Position numbers and translations under genes: made by a program. A stretch of 64,000 nucleotides of DNA from Cohaesibacter sp. (GTDB lineage Bacteria; Pseudomonadota; Alphaproteobacteria; Rhizobiales; Cohaesibacteraceae): the NCBI GenBank assembly GCA_025210795.1, contig JAOAQZ010000038.1:1-64000 (forward strand). The letters are read 5' to 3'. Below are positions 36,787 to 45,501 of this stretch, piece after piece (position 1 is the stretch's first letter; each line of letters begins with the position of its first letter). Under the pieces are notes generated by a model. The model ran no database searches. It was not told the DNA's origin and saw nothing but the letters and a program-made list of their open reading frames with translations.

Positions 36787-37917
36787 ATGATGACGCTTAA
36801 AGCCTCCTCAACTGGCCTTAAAAAATTGGCCAGCAAGATTGCTCTTCCCGCGCTGCTATTGTCAGCTATTGCCGGCACAAGCGCAGCCTCCGCGGCTCCA
36901 AAAGTTGTTACCACCATTGCTCCTGTTCACTCCATTACTCAGGCTATTCTTGGTGATGTGAGCAAAGCAGAAATGCTGGTGCCACAAAATGCGTCTCCCC
37001 ACAGCACAGATTTTCGCCCTTCTCAGGCAAAAGCCCTGCAACAAGCTGATTTGGTTGTCTGGGTTGGTCCCGGCATCGAGACATTCCTCATCGACCCTTT
37101 GAAAACTCTGGCTAGCAAGGCCCATGTGCTGGAGTTGATGGATGCTAAAGGCATCAAGCGCCTAACAGTTCGCACCGGCGGCGACTGGGAGAAGCATAAG
37201 CATGATGATCATGATGATCACAAAGATCATGATCATGACAAAGAGGCTAAGCACGACGACCATGATGATCACAAAGATCATGATCACGACAAAGAAGCTA
37301 AGCACGACGACCATGATGATCACAAAGATCATGATCATGACAAAGAGGCTAAGCACGATGATCATGACGATCACAAAGATCATGATCATGACAAAGCTGG
37401 CACCGACAACCACATTTGGTTGGATCCACAAAATGGAATTGCCATGGCAGAAGCCATTGCAGCGGAATTGTCCGAGATCGATCCAGACAATGCCAAGATC
37501 TATGAGCAAAACAAAAATGCTTTGGTCGAAAAACTTGCAGCATTGATCAAAGACGGCAAGAAAGACCTCGCTCCATTGTCAAAGCGCCCATTTCTGGTCT
37601 TCCATGACGCCTATCAGTATCTGGAAGCACGCTTTGATCTGAGTGCAACCGGCTCCATCATGCTGCAACCGGGCGTCGCCCCAGGGGCAGCGCGCGTTAA
37701 GGAAGTGCGCAAAAAACTGACCGATCTGAAGGCTGTTTGCTTGTTCACAGAACCACAATTCTCCGACAAGATCGTCCCGGTTCTGCTGGAAAATACACCC
37801 GCAAAACTCGGCTCACTCGACCCGATCGGCGCGACGCAAAAAGCCGGGGCTGATCTCTATCTCAATCTGATCCGCTCCAATATCAAAGCTTTGAAGGAGT
37901 GCTTGTCAGCATCCTAA
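36787..37917 (+). CDS. znuA: Zinc ABC transporter substrate-binding protein ZnuA
   Basis: This 376-residue cluster A-I metal-binding protein has a signal peptide ending SAASA. The zinc-site regions are APVHSI (about residue 47), NASPHSTDF (about 74), DNHIWLDP and the FHDAYQYLE stretch. Between the second and third sites lies a His/Asp-rich loop (residues about 138-205) built of four 17-residue repeats, a zinc-collecting loop typical of ZnuA but here very regular. znuB and znuC are not adjacent: the next gene is ppk2 on the other strand, so the permease and ATPase must be elsewhere. Expression is probably Zur-controlled. Confidence 0.94.
   Translation: MMTLKASSTGLKKLASKIALPALLLSAIAGTSAASAAPKVVTTIAPVHSITQAILGDVSKAEMLVPQNASPHSTDFRPSQAKALQQADLVVWVGPGIETFLIDPLKTLASKAHVLELMDAKGIKRLTVRTGGDWEKHKHDDHDDHKDHDHDKEAKHDDHDDHKDHDHDKEAKHDDHDDHKDHDHDKEAKHDDHDDHKDHDHDKAGTDNHIWLDPQNGIAMAEAIAAELSEIDPDNAKIYEQNKNALVEKLAALIKDGKKDLAPLSKRPFLVFHDAYQYLEARFDLSATGSIMLQPGVAPGAARVKEVRKKLTDLKAVCLFTEPQFSDKIVPVLLENTPAKLGSLDPIGATQKAGADLYLNLIRSNIKALKECLSAS
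37198..37401 (+). repeat. Four tandem 51-base repeats inside znuA
   Basis: Units at 37198-37248, 37249-37299, 37300-37350 and 37351-37401 each encode KHDDHDDHKDHDHDKEA (last ends KAG). DNA copies are nearly identical with a few synonymous changes, so the number of units may vary between strains. Confidence 0.95.
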
Positions 37918-37945
37918 GCACCGATGCAAAATCACGGAAAAGAAA

Positions 37946-37972
37946 TAAGGGGCGGTTTATCCGCCCCTTTTT
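37946..37972. terminator. Terminator between znuA and ppk2
   Basis: AAGGGGCGG-TTTAT-CCGCCCCTTTTT, 29 bases after the znuA stop; it also faces the end of the minus-strand ppk2 gene. Confidence 0.9.
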
Positions 37973-37999
37973 ACGATCTGAACTCTAATCTTTGATAGA

Positions 38000-38848
38000 T
38001 TATTCCGATCCATGCAAAAATGCAGGGCCATGCCCCAGAATATTTGGATCAATCTCACCAATAGCCACTTCATCCTTGCCCTCATAATCGAGATTAAGCA
38101 GCAGATGACGCATCATATTGAGCCGTGCTCGGCGTTTGTCATTGGCTCGCAAAATAATCCATGGGCTATGGGATGTATGGGTATGCTTGAGCATCAAATC
38201 CCGCGCCTTGGAGTAATCATCCCACTTATCAAGCGCTTTCAGATCAATCGGCGACAATTTCCAATGTTTAAGCAGGCTATGGCGCCGATCATGAAACCGG
38301 CGAAGCTGCATTTCCTGCCCAATATTGAGCCAGAATTTAAACAAACGGGTTCCGCTATCAAGGATCATTGTCTCAAACCGCGGCGCATCGTGCAAAAATA
38401 CATCTCTTTGCTCTGGCGTGCAAAAGCCCATAACTGGCTCAACCCCTGCACGATTATACCAAGAGCGATCAAACAGAACGATTTCTCCTTGCGTTGGCAA
38501 TTGCTGGGCATAGCGCTGAAAATACCACTGCCCCCGCTCCACATCGCTGGGTTTGGACAAGGCCACCACCCGCACATGCCGCGGATTGGTATATTGCGTC
38601 AGCGCCTTGATAGAGCCGCCTTTGCCTGCCGCATCGCGCCCTTCAAAGACAATCACAATCCGCTCATCATTAGCACGCGCCCATTCCTGCACCTTGACCA
38701 TCTCGATTTGCAGCAGCTCAAGTGCCTCTTCATAAGAGGAACGCTTCAGCTTTTTGGCATAGGGATAGCCGCCACTAGCCATCTTCCTTTCTTCCAGCTC
38801 TTTAGGGAAAACCGGATTATCAAGATCAAACATTTCAGGCGCAGACAT
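38000..38848 (-). CDS. ppk2: Polyphosphate kinase 2
   Basis: This 282-residue PPK2-family P-loop kinase transfers phosphate between polyphosphate and nucleotides. Walker [12 protein letters not shown] is near residue 66-76, Walker B with DRSWYNRAG follows, and the lid region contains RRFHDRR. The single-domain size suits a class I-type enzyme making NTP from NDP or the reverse; subclass cannot be fixed by eye. The ATG with GGAG six bases upstream is chosen over an in-frame TTG five codons earlier. It is a single gene divergent from the MscS-type channel. Confidence 0.93.
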   Translation of the reverse strand: MSAPEMFDLDNPVFPKELEERKMASGGYPYAKKLKRSSYEEALELLQIEMVKVQEWARANDERIVIVFEGRDAAGKGGSIKALTQYTNPRHVRVVALSKPSDVERGQWYFQRYAQQLPTQGEIVLFDRSWYNRAGVEPVMGFCTPEQRDVFLHDAPRFETMILDSGTRLFKFWLNIGQEMQLRRFHDRRHSLLKHWKLSPIDLKALDKWDDYSKARDLMLKHTHTSHSPWIILRANDKRRARLNMMRHLLLNLDYEGKDEVAIGEIDPNILGHGPAFLHGSE

Positions 38849-39155
38849 CACACTCTCCAGCAAATCATCAATCGCAACAAAGGCAGCTTAAAACCCGCGC
38901 CCCATAAATGCAAAGTGGGAACAGCATCATACGGGCAATTGAATTGCAGCCCTCCTACCCCTAATGTAGCCATATTGATTTGCTTTTTGCCGATCAAAAG
39001 GCTGCCTCCCGATTGAATGGAGGAGATTGTTAGGCCCAAATCGTGATTTAACACTCACCGCTGACGGTCTAACCCTATTATGACTGCGGGTTATCGCAAA
39101 CAATCTTGATTGGAAAATTCCAAATCCTTATGGCCAAGGCCACAAACAGGCAGAC
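38849..39155. other. Divergent intergenic region between ppk2 and the mscS-like gene
   Basis: About 307 bases with no gene. It should carry both promoters. I recognise no operator. Confidence 0.4.
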
Positions 39156-41753
39156 ATGACAGACAACACTCTTGCGGCACATCGCTTATTTTTCCGCCTC
39201 ACCCAATTTTCATCGCTGGTTTTTGCAATTTGCTTGATGCTGCTTACAAGCATGTGGCCCGCCAATGCCCAGACCGCCAATGCACCGCAAGATCTGGGCA
39301 AACGGATCGGCGAGCTGACAAGCCAGCTTGATCAAGCAGAAAAGACCCTAGGGTTTGAAGGTCTCACGGCAGAAGGCTTTAGCAATTTATCGAAAGAATT
39401 GTCAGCCATACGCGAAGAAGCAACCAAGCATGAAAGCAGCCTGACGCCTCTTGCCAACGAAACCAAGGCGCAGATTGACGCCTTGACCTTACCGCCAAAC
39501 GAAGAGAAAGCTCCCCCCAAAGAGGGCGAAGCTCCTGCGGAAACAGCACCAACTGCCACCGAAGAAAGCGAAGCTCTTAAAGCCAAACGAGAGAAACTCA
39601 CCCGTCAATATACCGCCCAGCAAAGCCAGCTTACCCTCATCAAAGCCATTTTGGTCCGTACTCAGCAATTACAAAACCGTATCACGCTGGCACTGGAAGA
39701 CCGCTTCACCCGTCAGCTTTTTGAGCGCTCGGGCACCATTCTCAATCCACTTCTTTGGGCGCGAGGCCTGTCCGGTCTTGGCACCCTGTGGGACAGCACC
39801 CTCTTTTTGGCCAATGACTGGTTTTCCTTCCTCTCCCACAAGGCAACCGACAAGATCTGGCAGGTCTTTGGCATGGCCTTGCTGGTAGCAATCCTCATCA
39901 TCGGCCCGTTGCGCTATTTGCTTTATTCGGGCATGTCACGCCTTGCCAGCCTGAGCCACCCCACCGCATTGCAAAAAAGCAGCCATGCCCTATGGTCCAT
40001 CATCGTCTATACCACGGTGCCATTTGCCAGCATGGTCGGCATCATTCTCGTGTTGCGAAATGCCAATCTCATCCCCTTGCGGGTTGAGCAAATTGCTGAA
40101 TTGCTGGTAACCGTCGTCTTCCTGACAGCCCTTAGCTATGGCATTTTGCGCGCGCTTCTCGCCCCGCAAAAGCCGAATTACCGCCTTTTAAACCTTGAAA
40201 CACCCAAAGCCACAAAATTGTTTGGCATCGGGCTTTTGCTCATCGCCACCTATACCTTGCAGGCTTCCTATCAACCGTTCAGCGAAGTTTTGATCGGACC
40301 CCTTGAGACAACCATTCTGGTGCGCGGCTTCACCTCCATCATCGCAGCCCTTCTCATCTGGGCCGGATTGCGTCTAGCCATTTCAGGGCCCGATAAAACA
40401 GCCGAGGAAGCTTCCTCTTCACCACAAGGTGCCGCGCGACTTCAGTCAGACAGCTTCATGCTGCCAGGCTTTATCTTGCTGTTACGGCCAATCATCTGGC
40501 TTAGTTGCATCATCATCATTGCAGCCCCCATTCTTGGCTATGTCTCGCTCGGCTCATTCCTTGCCGAACAATTGGCCCGTATTTTTGTAACCCTTGCCCT
40601 GCTTGGTATCCTGACCGGCTTTATCGACAATTTCCTGTTGGAAAATCTCGATCATCAAACAAACCGGGTCCAACAAATGGCCCGCTCCATGGGGCTAAAG
40701 GCCAGCACCTTGAGCCAAATGGGAGTGCTCTTGAACGGGGCTTTGCGCATCTTGCTCTATTGCCTTGCAGCCCTTTTGATCTTCGCTCCTTGGGGTTGGC
40801 AATCGGCTGATCTGGTATCGGCCATTCGCACCGGCACCCTTAATTTACAATTTGGCGATTTGAAAATCTCGCCCATCGGCATTATGGGCGCCATTTTTGT
40901 CTTCGTCGCTGCTTTGGTTCTGGTCAAGGGCATCCAGCGCTGGATGGAGAAACGCCTACTGCCCAGCACCAATCTTGACCCCGGCCTTAAAAACTCCCTT
41001 CACACCAGCGTTGGCTATGTCGGCTTCATCATTGCTGTCATGCTGGCCTTTTCCTATCTCGGAATCGACCTCTCCAATCTTGCTCTTGTGGCTGGTGCCC
41101 TATCGGTGGGTATCGGTTTTGGCCTTCAAAGCATCGTCAACAATTTCGTCTCCGGTCTCATTCTCCTTGTCGAACGCCCCATCAAAACCGGTGATTGGGT
41201 CGTGGTGGGCAGCGATCAGGGTTACGTGAAAAAGATCTCGGTACGGGCAACAAAGATCGAGACCTTTGACAAGGCAACGGTCATCGTTCCCAATTCCGAT
41301 CTCATCTCCAACAGGGTGATGAACTGGATGCATAACGGCTCCATGGGGCGGATCATCATCCCCCTTGGTGTCTCTTATGATGCCGACCCAGAGCAAGTGA
41401 AAGAAATCCTTCTGCGCATTGCCGAAGAGTCCGAGCATATTGCAAGCTATCCGGCCCCATCGGTCTATTTTATGGACTTTGGCGCATCCTCGCTTGATTT
41501 CCAGCTGCGCTGTTACATCCAAAATATCGACAATTCCCTCTCGGCCAAAAGCGCCCTGCGCTTTGCCATCTTCAAAGCCATGAAAGAGGCAAAGATCGAA
41601 ATTCCTTTCCCTCAGCAGGATATTCATGTGCGCTCCATCACCTCAAACACCCTTGATGATCGAGAGGTTTTGATAGAGACTCCAAAGCGGAAATCGGCTC
41701 ATAAAATGAGTCAGGATGAAGTGGACCTGGACGGAGACGGCAGTGATTACTAG
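39156..41753 (+). CDS. Large MscS-family mechanosensitive channel with DUF3772-type periplasmic region
   Basis: This 865-residue inner-membrane channel opens on membrane tension to release solutes after osmotic downshift. It has a signal peptide ending ANAQ, a periplasmic helical region (about residues 35-215) and some 10-11 membrane segments. The MscS pore helix and beta domain follow: ALSVGIGFGLQSIVNNFVSG then LLVERPIKTGDWVVVG and the VPNSDLISNRVMNW motif. The C-terminal domain contains the usual alpha-beta cage. The last 11 bases overlap the start of the CAP-domain lipoprotein gene. Confidence 0.92.
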   Translation: MTDNTLAAHRLFFRLTQFSSLVFAICLMLLTSMWPANAQTANAPQDLGKRIGELTSQLDQAEKTLGFEGLTAEGFSNLSKELSAIREEATKHESSLTPLANETKAQIDALTLPPNEEKAPPKEGEAPAETAPTATEESEALKAKREKLTRQYTAQQSQLTLIKAILVRTQQLQNRITLALEDRFTRQLFERSGTILNPLLWARGLSGLGTLWDSTLFLANDWFSFLSHKATDKIWQVFGMALLVAILIIGPLRYLLYSGMSRLASLSHPTALQKSSHALWSIIVYTTVPFASMVGIILVLRNANLIPLRVEQIAELLVTVVFLTALSYGILRALLAPQKPNYRLLNLETPKATKLFGIGLLLIATYTLQASYQPFSEVLIGPLETTILVRGFTSIIAALLIWAGLRLAISGPDKTAEEASSSPQGAARLQSDSFMLPGFILLLRPIIWLSCIIIIAAPILGYVSLGSFLAEQLARIFVTLALLGILTGFIDNFLLENLDHQTNRVQQMARSMGLKASTLSQMGVLLNGALRILLYCLAALLIFAPWGWQSADLVSAIRTGTLNLQFGDLKISPIGIMGAIFVFVAALVLVKGIQRWMEKRLLPSTNLDPGLKNSLHTSVGYVGFIIAVMLAFSYLGIDLSNLALVAGALSVGIGFGLQSIVNNFVSGLILLVERPIKTGDWVVVGSDQGYVKKISVRATKIETFDKATVIVPNSDLISNRVMNWMHNGSMGRIIIPLGVSYDADPEQVKEILLRIAEESEHIASYPAPSVYFMDFGASSLDFQLRCYIQNIDNSLSAKSALRFAIFKAMKEAKIEIPFPQQDIHVRSITSNTLDDREVLIETPKRKSAHKMSQDEVDLDGDGSDY

Positions 41754-42405
41754 AGCAAAATCCCCACACTCCCCAAAGGAAAATGCGATCCAGCGCCGCA
41801 CCAGCCGTGGGCATTTGCCCCAAGCTTTCAAACTGGCTGGCAGCCTGACGCTTGCCCTTTGCCTTGCTGGCTGCCTTGAGACCACAAAACCGCCCGAGCA
41901 GCCGCTTTATCAAAGGCTCAATCAAGGTCAGGTCAGCGTCAATCCGCAAGCTGCCCTTAATCTCATCAATGATTATCGCGCCAACAAGGGCCTTGCCCCT
42001 TTAAGCCTTGAGCCGCGCCTGATGGCAGCCGCACAAGAGCAGGCCAACGGCATGGCAGATGCCGGCAAGGTGCGCCACTCACTCAAGCAGACGCAAACCC
42101 TGCCCAAACGCCTCAAACGGATCGGATATGACTATCAGACCGCGGTTGAAAATGTCAGTGCAGGCTATTGGACCTTGGCTGAAGCCTTCTCGGGCTGGCG
42201 CGATTCAAAAAACCACAACAAGAATATGCTCAATCCCAAGGTCACCCATATGGGCATTGCAACACGCTATAAACCCAATGCCAAATATGGGGTTTTCTGG
42301 GCTATGGTTCTAGCCAAACCCTCCGCGCCTCCTATGCCGCTGCCGCGCGAGAAAAGCGATAAAACCAGCCTTTCCATCGGTAGCCTCACCATTCCAGTGC
42401 GCTAG
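41743..42405 (+). CDS. CAP-domain (SCP/PR1-like) lipoprotein
   Basis: About 220 residues. A lipoprotein signal ends in LAGC, followed by a CAP domain at about residues 75-195 with AALNLINDYRANKGLAPL, RHSL, ENVSAGYWT and WRDSKNHNKNML, i.e. the family's His/Glu-type cavity residues. Bacterial CAP proteins are exported; function is mostly unknown. I take the GTG at 41743 because GGAG lies six bases upstream; an ATG nine codons earlier is possible but lacks a ribosome-binding site. It overlaps the channel gene, implying coupled translation. Confidence 0.85.
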   Translation: MITRAKSPHSPKENAIQRRTSRGHLPQAFKLAGSLTLALCLAGCLETTKPPEQPLYQRLNQGQVSVNPQAALNLINDYRANKGLAPLSLEPRLMAAAQEQANGMADAGKVRHSLKQTQTLPKRLKRIGYDYQTAVENVSAGYWTLAEAFSGWRDSKNHNKNMLNPKVTHMGIATRYKPNAKYGVFWAMVLAKPSAPPMPLPREKSDKTSLSIGSLTIPVR

Positions 42406-42424
42406 AGCTTGGCCGAAGAGAGAA

Positions 42425-42452
42425 ATTTGGCATCTGCACCCGGATGCCAAAT
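42425..42452 (+). terminator. Hairpin after the CAP-domain gene
   Basis: ATTTGGCATC-N8-GATGCCAAAT, ten perfect pairs, 19 bases after the stop. There is no T-tract, so it is a possible Rho-assisted end or mRNA-protecting hairpin. Confidence 0.45.
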
Positions 42453-42577
42453 GCTGTTCCCTCATGAAGGCATGAGCCAAACCTGCAAAAGTCGATCTCC
42501 CTTTTTCCCCCAAAGGCTGCTAGCGTGCGGCCAGTTCAAGTTTCAGGGCATCGTCTCGTAAGTCGGGTAAGGGCAGC

Positions 42578-44197
42578 ATGTTAAATTATAACAGTGATTA
42601 CAATCACCTGTATGAGACCTTCGAGTGGGGCCTGCCTGAATATTATAATATCGGGGTGGATGTCTGCGACCGCTGGGCCGAAAAAGAACCCGACCGCATA
42701 GCCCTTTATCACCGCAAAGAAGATGGCTCGGTCACTCCTATCACCTATGGCCAGATGCGCGATCAATCCAACCAGTTGGCCAATTGCCTTAAAAATGCAA
42801 GCATTCAGCAAGGGGACCGGGTGGCCCTGCTGCTGCCGCAAAGCCCGCAAACGGCCATTGCTCACATCGCCCTTTACAAAATGGGGGCGATTGCGGTGCC
42901 CATTGCGATCCTGTTTGGCGAAGATGCCCTTCAGTACCGGCTAGAAGATTCAGGGGCTACTGCCTTGCTCACTTCATGGGATCAGGTCGAGCGGATCGAT
43001 ACGCTGCGTCCCTCCCTCCCAAATCTCACCCATATTCTCACCACCGATAAAGCCGCACCAAAAGCCGAGCTTTTTTGGAAGAGAGATGTTGAGAGTGAGA
43101 GCTGCGATTTCCCCCCCCTTGCAACAAAACCGCAAGATCCCGCGCTGATGATCTATACCTCGGGCACCACAGGCCGCGCCAAAGGGGCCCTGCATGGTCA
43201 TCAAGTGCTGCTTGGCCATTTGCCCGGCGTTCAAATGCCGCATAATTTTTTGCCCCAAGAGGGAGATTTGTTCTGGACCCCGTCTGACTGGGCATGGGCC
43301 GGGGGGCTGCTGAACTGCCTTTTGCCATGCCTTCATTTCGGCGTTCCGGTCATTGCCTATAAATTTCCCAAATTCGACCCCGAAGCCGCCTTTGCCCTGA
43401 TGGCCGAGATGAAAGTGCGCAACACCTATATGCCGCCAACGGCCATTCGCCTGCTTCGCTCGGTCAAAGATCCGGGGAAACGGTATAATCTGGTCCTGCG
43501 CTCTTTTGGCTCAGGCGGCGAAAGCCTTGGGCGGGAAGTGGTAGACTGGGCCCAAAAAGAACTGGGCATTGCCATCAACGAATCCTATGGCCAGACAGAA
43601 TGCAATCTCATGCTCGGCTCTTGCGCCGATATCGGTATTTTCAAGCCCGGAGCCATCGGCAAGCAAATTCCCGGCCATCACGTTGCCATTATCGACGCAC
43701 AAGGCAATGAGCTTCCAGCAAACAGCTTGGGCAAGATCGCCGTAAAATCCCCCAATCCGGTCATGTTCCTTCATTATTGGAACCGGCCCGAGGCAACAAA
43801 AGAGAAATATATCAAGGATTGGCTGATCACCGGTGATCAGGGTTATCAGGATGAAGAGGGCTATATCTTTTTTGTCGGGCGGGATGATGATGTCATCACA
43901 TCGGCAGGCTATCGTATTGGCCCGGGCGAAATTGAAGATTGCCTGATCGGCCATCCCGCCGTCTCACTCTGCGCTGTCGTTGGCAAGGACGATCCCATCC
44001 GCACTCAAATCGTAAAAGCCTATATCGTGCTGCATGATGACTATAAGGAAAGCGCAGAACTGACCAAGGATATCCAATCCTATGTCCGCACCCGTCTTGC
44101 CGCACATGAATATCCGCGCGAAATCTCCTATCTTAATCATCTTCCCATGACGACCACCGGTAAGATCATCCGCCGAAAGCTCAAAGACCAGCCTTAA
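42578..44197 (+). CDS. AMP-forming acyl-CoA synthetase
   Basis: This 539-residue ANL-superfamily enzyme activates a carboxylic acid to its acyl-adenylate and then acyl-CoA. The P-loop-like YTSGTTGRAKGAL is at about residue 191, ESYGQTE near residue 333, and the hinge and CoA-phase elements are GDQGYQDEEGY, FVGRDDDVITSAGYRIGPGEIE and the catalytic Lys in TTGKIIRRKL near the C terminus. Size and motifs suit short- to medium-chain (AcsA/MACS-like) enzymes; the exact acid is unknown. AAGGG precedes the ATG. Nearby ccr and ecm genes make a role in feeding acyl-CoA into the ethylmalonyl-CoA pathway conceivable. Confidence 0.9.
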   Translation: MLNYNSDYNHLYETFEWGLPEYYNIGVDVCDRWAEKEPDRIALYHRKEDGSVTPITYGQMRDQSNQLANCLKNASIQQGDRVALLLPQSPQTAIAHIALYKMGAIAVPIAILFGEDALQYRLEDSGATALLTSWDQVERIDTLRPSLPNLTHILTTDKAAPKAELFWKRDVESESCDFPPLATKPQDPALMIYTSGTTGRAKGALHGHQVLLGHLPGVQMPHNFLPQEGDLFWTPSDWAWAGGLLNCLLPCLHFGVPVIAYKFPKFDPEAAFALMAEMKVRNTYMPPTAIRLLRSVKDPGKRYNLVLRSFGSGGESLGREVVDWAQKELGIAINESYGQTECNLMLGSCADIGIFKPGAIGKQIPGHHVAIIDAQGNELPANSLGKIAVKSPNPVMFLHYWNRPEATKEKYIKDWLITGDQGYQDEEGYIFFVGRDDDVITSAGYRIGPGEIEDCLIGHPAVSLCAVVGKDDPIRTQIVKAYIVLHDDYKESAELTKDIQSYVRTRLAAHEYPREISYLNHLPMTTTGKIIRRKLKDQP

Positions 44198-44215
44198 AGC
44201 CCTGTACGGGCACGA

Positions 44216-45301
44216 TCAGCGGCGCAAAAGCTGTTTGGCAGAGGCGCGAAGTTGATCATAGCTGCGATAATAAAGCGCAGCTTGCCGTGCCTGTCGCGCG
44301 CCTTTGAGACCAAGAGGCACCAAAAGGCTGGCCATGGCGCGCCGATGAGGCCAGATATGATCCACCATCGGATGCCCCTGCGTGGCAAGACTATCAATGA
44401 AGGTAAGATCAGGATCTTTCAAAGCCTGTTTTGAAAGATCAAGCATGATCTGAACACCAGGGGAAAAGCGCGCAAAGGTCGGATCATAGCCAATTTTCCA
44501 GGTAAAAAGCCCTGCCCCCGCCTTTAAAGAAATCAGGCTCGCAACCGGCTGATCTCCAACCTTTATCCAGTCAATCCGGGCAGATCCATCCGCCACCATG
44601 TCTGGCAGGAAAGCCTCAACAAAGGCTTTGGTATCTGGATTTGAGACAAGAGCAGTCCCGCGCTGGCCCTTCCAGCCAGCAGCCTCCAGCGCAAAGAAAT
44701 GCTCAAGGCTTTCTTCAAGCCCGCTTTGGCAGTCACTTCCTTCAGCCGTGCTACAGCTAGAAACCGGCCCGATATCACCCAACCGCCGCAATTGGCGCTG
44801 ATATTCTTTGCGCTTTTTGGCCCGCAGGTTAAGCCCGCCATGGGGCTGGCCCCGATCAAGAGAAAGGCATGCCCGCTCATGGGTGCGGATGGGAAGAACA
44901 GAGCCCCAGCCTTTTTGCGCGCACCAGCGCGAAAGCCAGTGCATGTGCTGTTCCTCCGCCGGAAAAAAAGGCCAAAACAAAAGCTGCGCCTTGGCATCCT
45001 CCAAGGCTAGATTTGAAAATTCATCCAGAAATTCGCCAAAATCTTTTTCGCTGAGATCAGCCATCTTCGATTGAGCTGGGGATAAAACACCCCCTAAAGG
45101 CGCATAATCATGGGCCCAGACCCGCAGCATGGGCGCTCGCGCCAAAAAAAGTGGGCGACAAACCTCAAAGGAAACAGATAAAGAGCCAGCGCTGAATGTC
45201 TTTAAATCCGGTGCCTGCAAATAACGCTGCCCCGCCTCAACAAAGGCCGGATGCAAAAAGGGGCTGGAAAGGGACAGAATATCAGACAAGCAAAGCTCCA
45301 T
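44216..45301 (-). CDS. GNAT-superfamily (BioF2-like) acyltransferase
   Basis: This 361-residue protein resembles the BioF2-like acetyltransferase domain (Acetyltransf_6 type). A conserved stretch LRAKKRKEYQRQLRRL at about residues 158-173 and a C-terminal half with GDQPVASLISLKAGAGLFTWKIGYDPTFARFSPG carry the acetyl-CoA-binding-like fold. Such proteins are often found near envelope or polysaccharide genes, but none is beside it here. It is convergent with the acyl-CoA synthetase gene. Substrate unknown. Confidence 0.75.
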   Translation of the reverse strand: MELCLSDILSLSSPFLHPAFVEAGQRYLQAPDLKTFSAGSLSVSFEVCRPLFLARAPMLRVWAHDYAPLGGVLSPAQSKMADLSEKDFGEFLDEFSNLALEDAKAQLLFWPFFPAEEQHMHWLSRWCAQKGWGSVLPIRTHERACLSLDRGQPHGGLNLRAKKRKEYQRQLRRLGDIGPVSSCSTAEGSDCQSGLEESLEHFFALEAAGWKGQRGTALVSNPDTKAFVEAFLPDMVADGSARIDWIKVGDQPVASLISLKAGAGLFTWKIGYDPTFARFSPGVQIMLDLSKQALKDPDLTFIDSLATQGHPMVDHIWPHRRAMASLLVPLGLKGARQARQAALYYRSYDQLRASAKQLLRR

Positions 45302-45444
45302 AATGCTTCAGTGCGCCGATGGCCCTCCCCATTTGGCGAGCAACTTTTGCACCAGAGGAGAGAAACACACAGGCATTATGCCGCAAGAACCTAGCTTGAA
45401 TCCTAATAGAAAAAATTTTGAGGATCTTGATAACAGCCTCAATC

Positions 45445-45479
45445 AAAAAAAGCCGGATCCAAAGGACCCGGCTTTTTTT
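45445..45479 (-). terminator. Terminator of ccr
   Basis: AAAAAAAGCCGG...CCGGCTTTTTTT hairpin with A- and T-tracts, 22 bases past the ccr stop codon. Confidence 0.92.
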
Positions 45480-45501
45480 AAAATTCTAGCGTTTAAAACG
45501 C

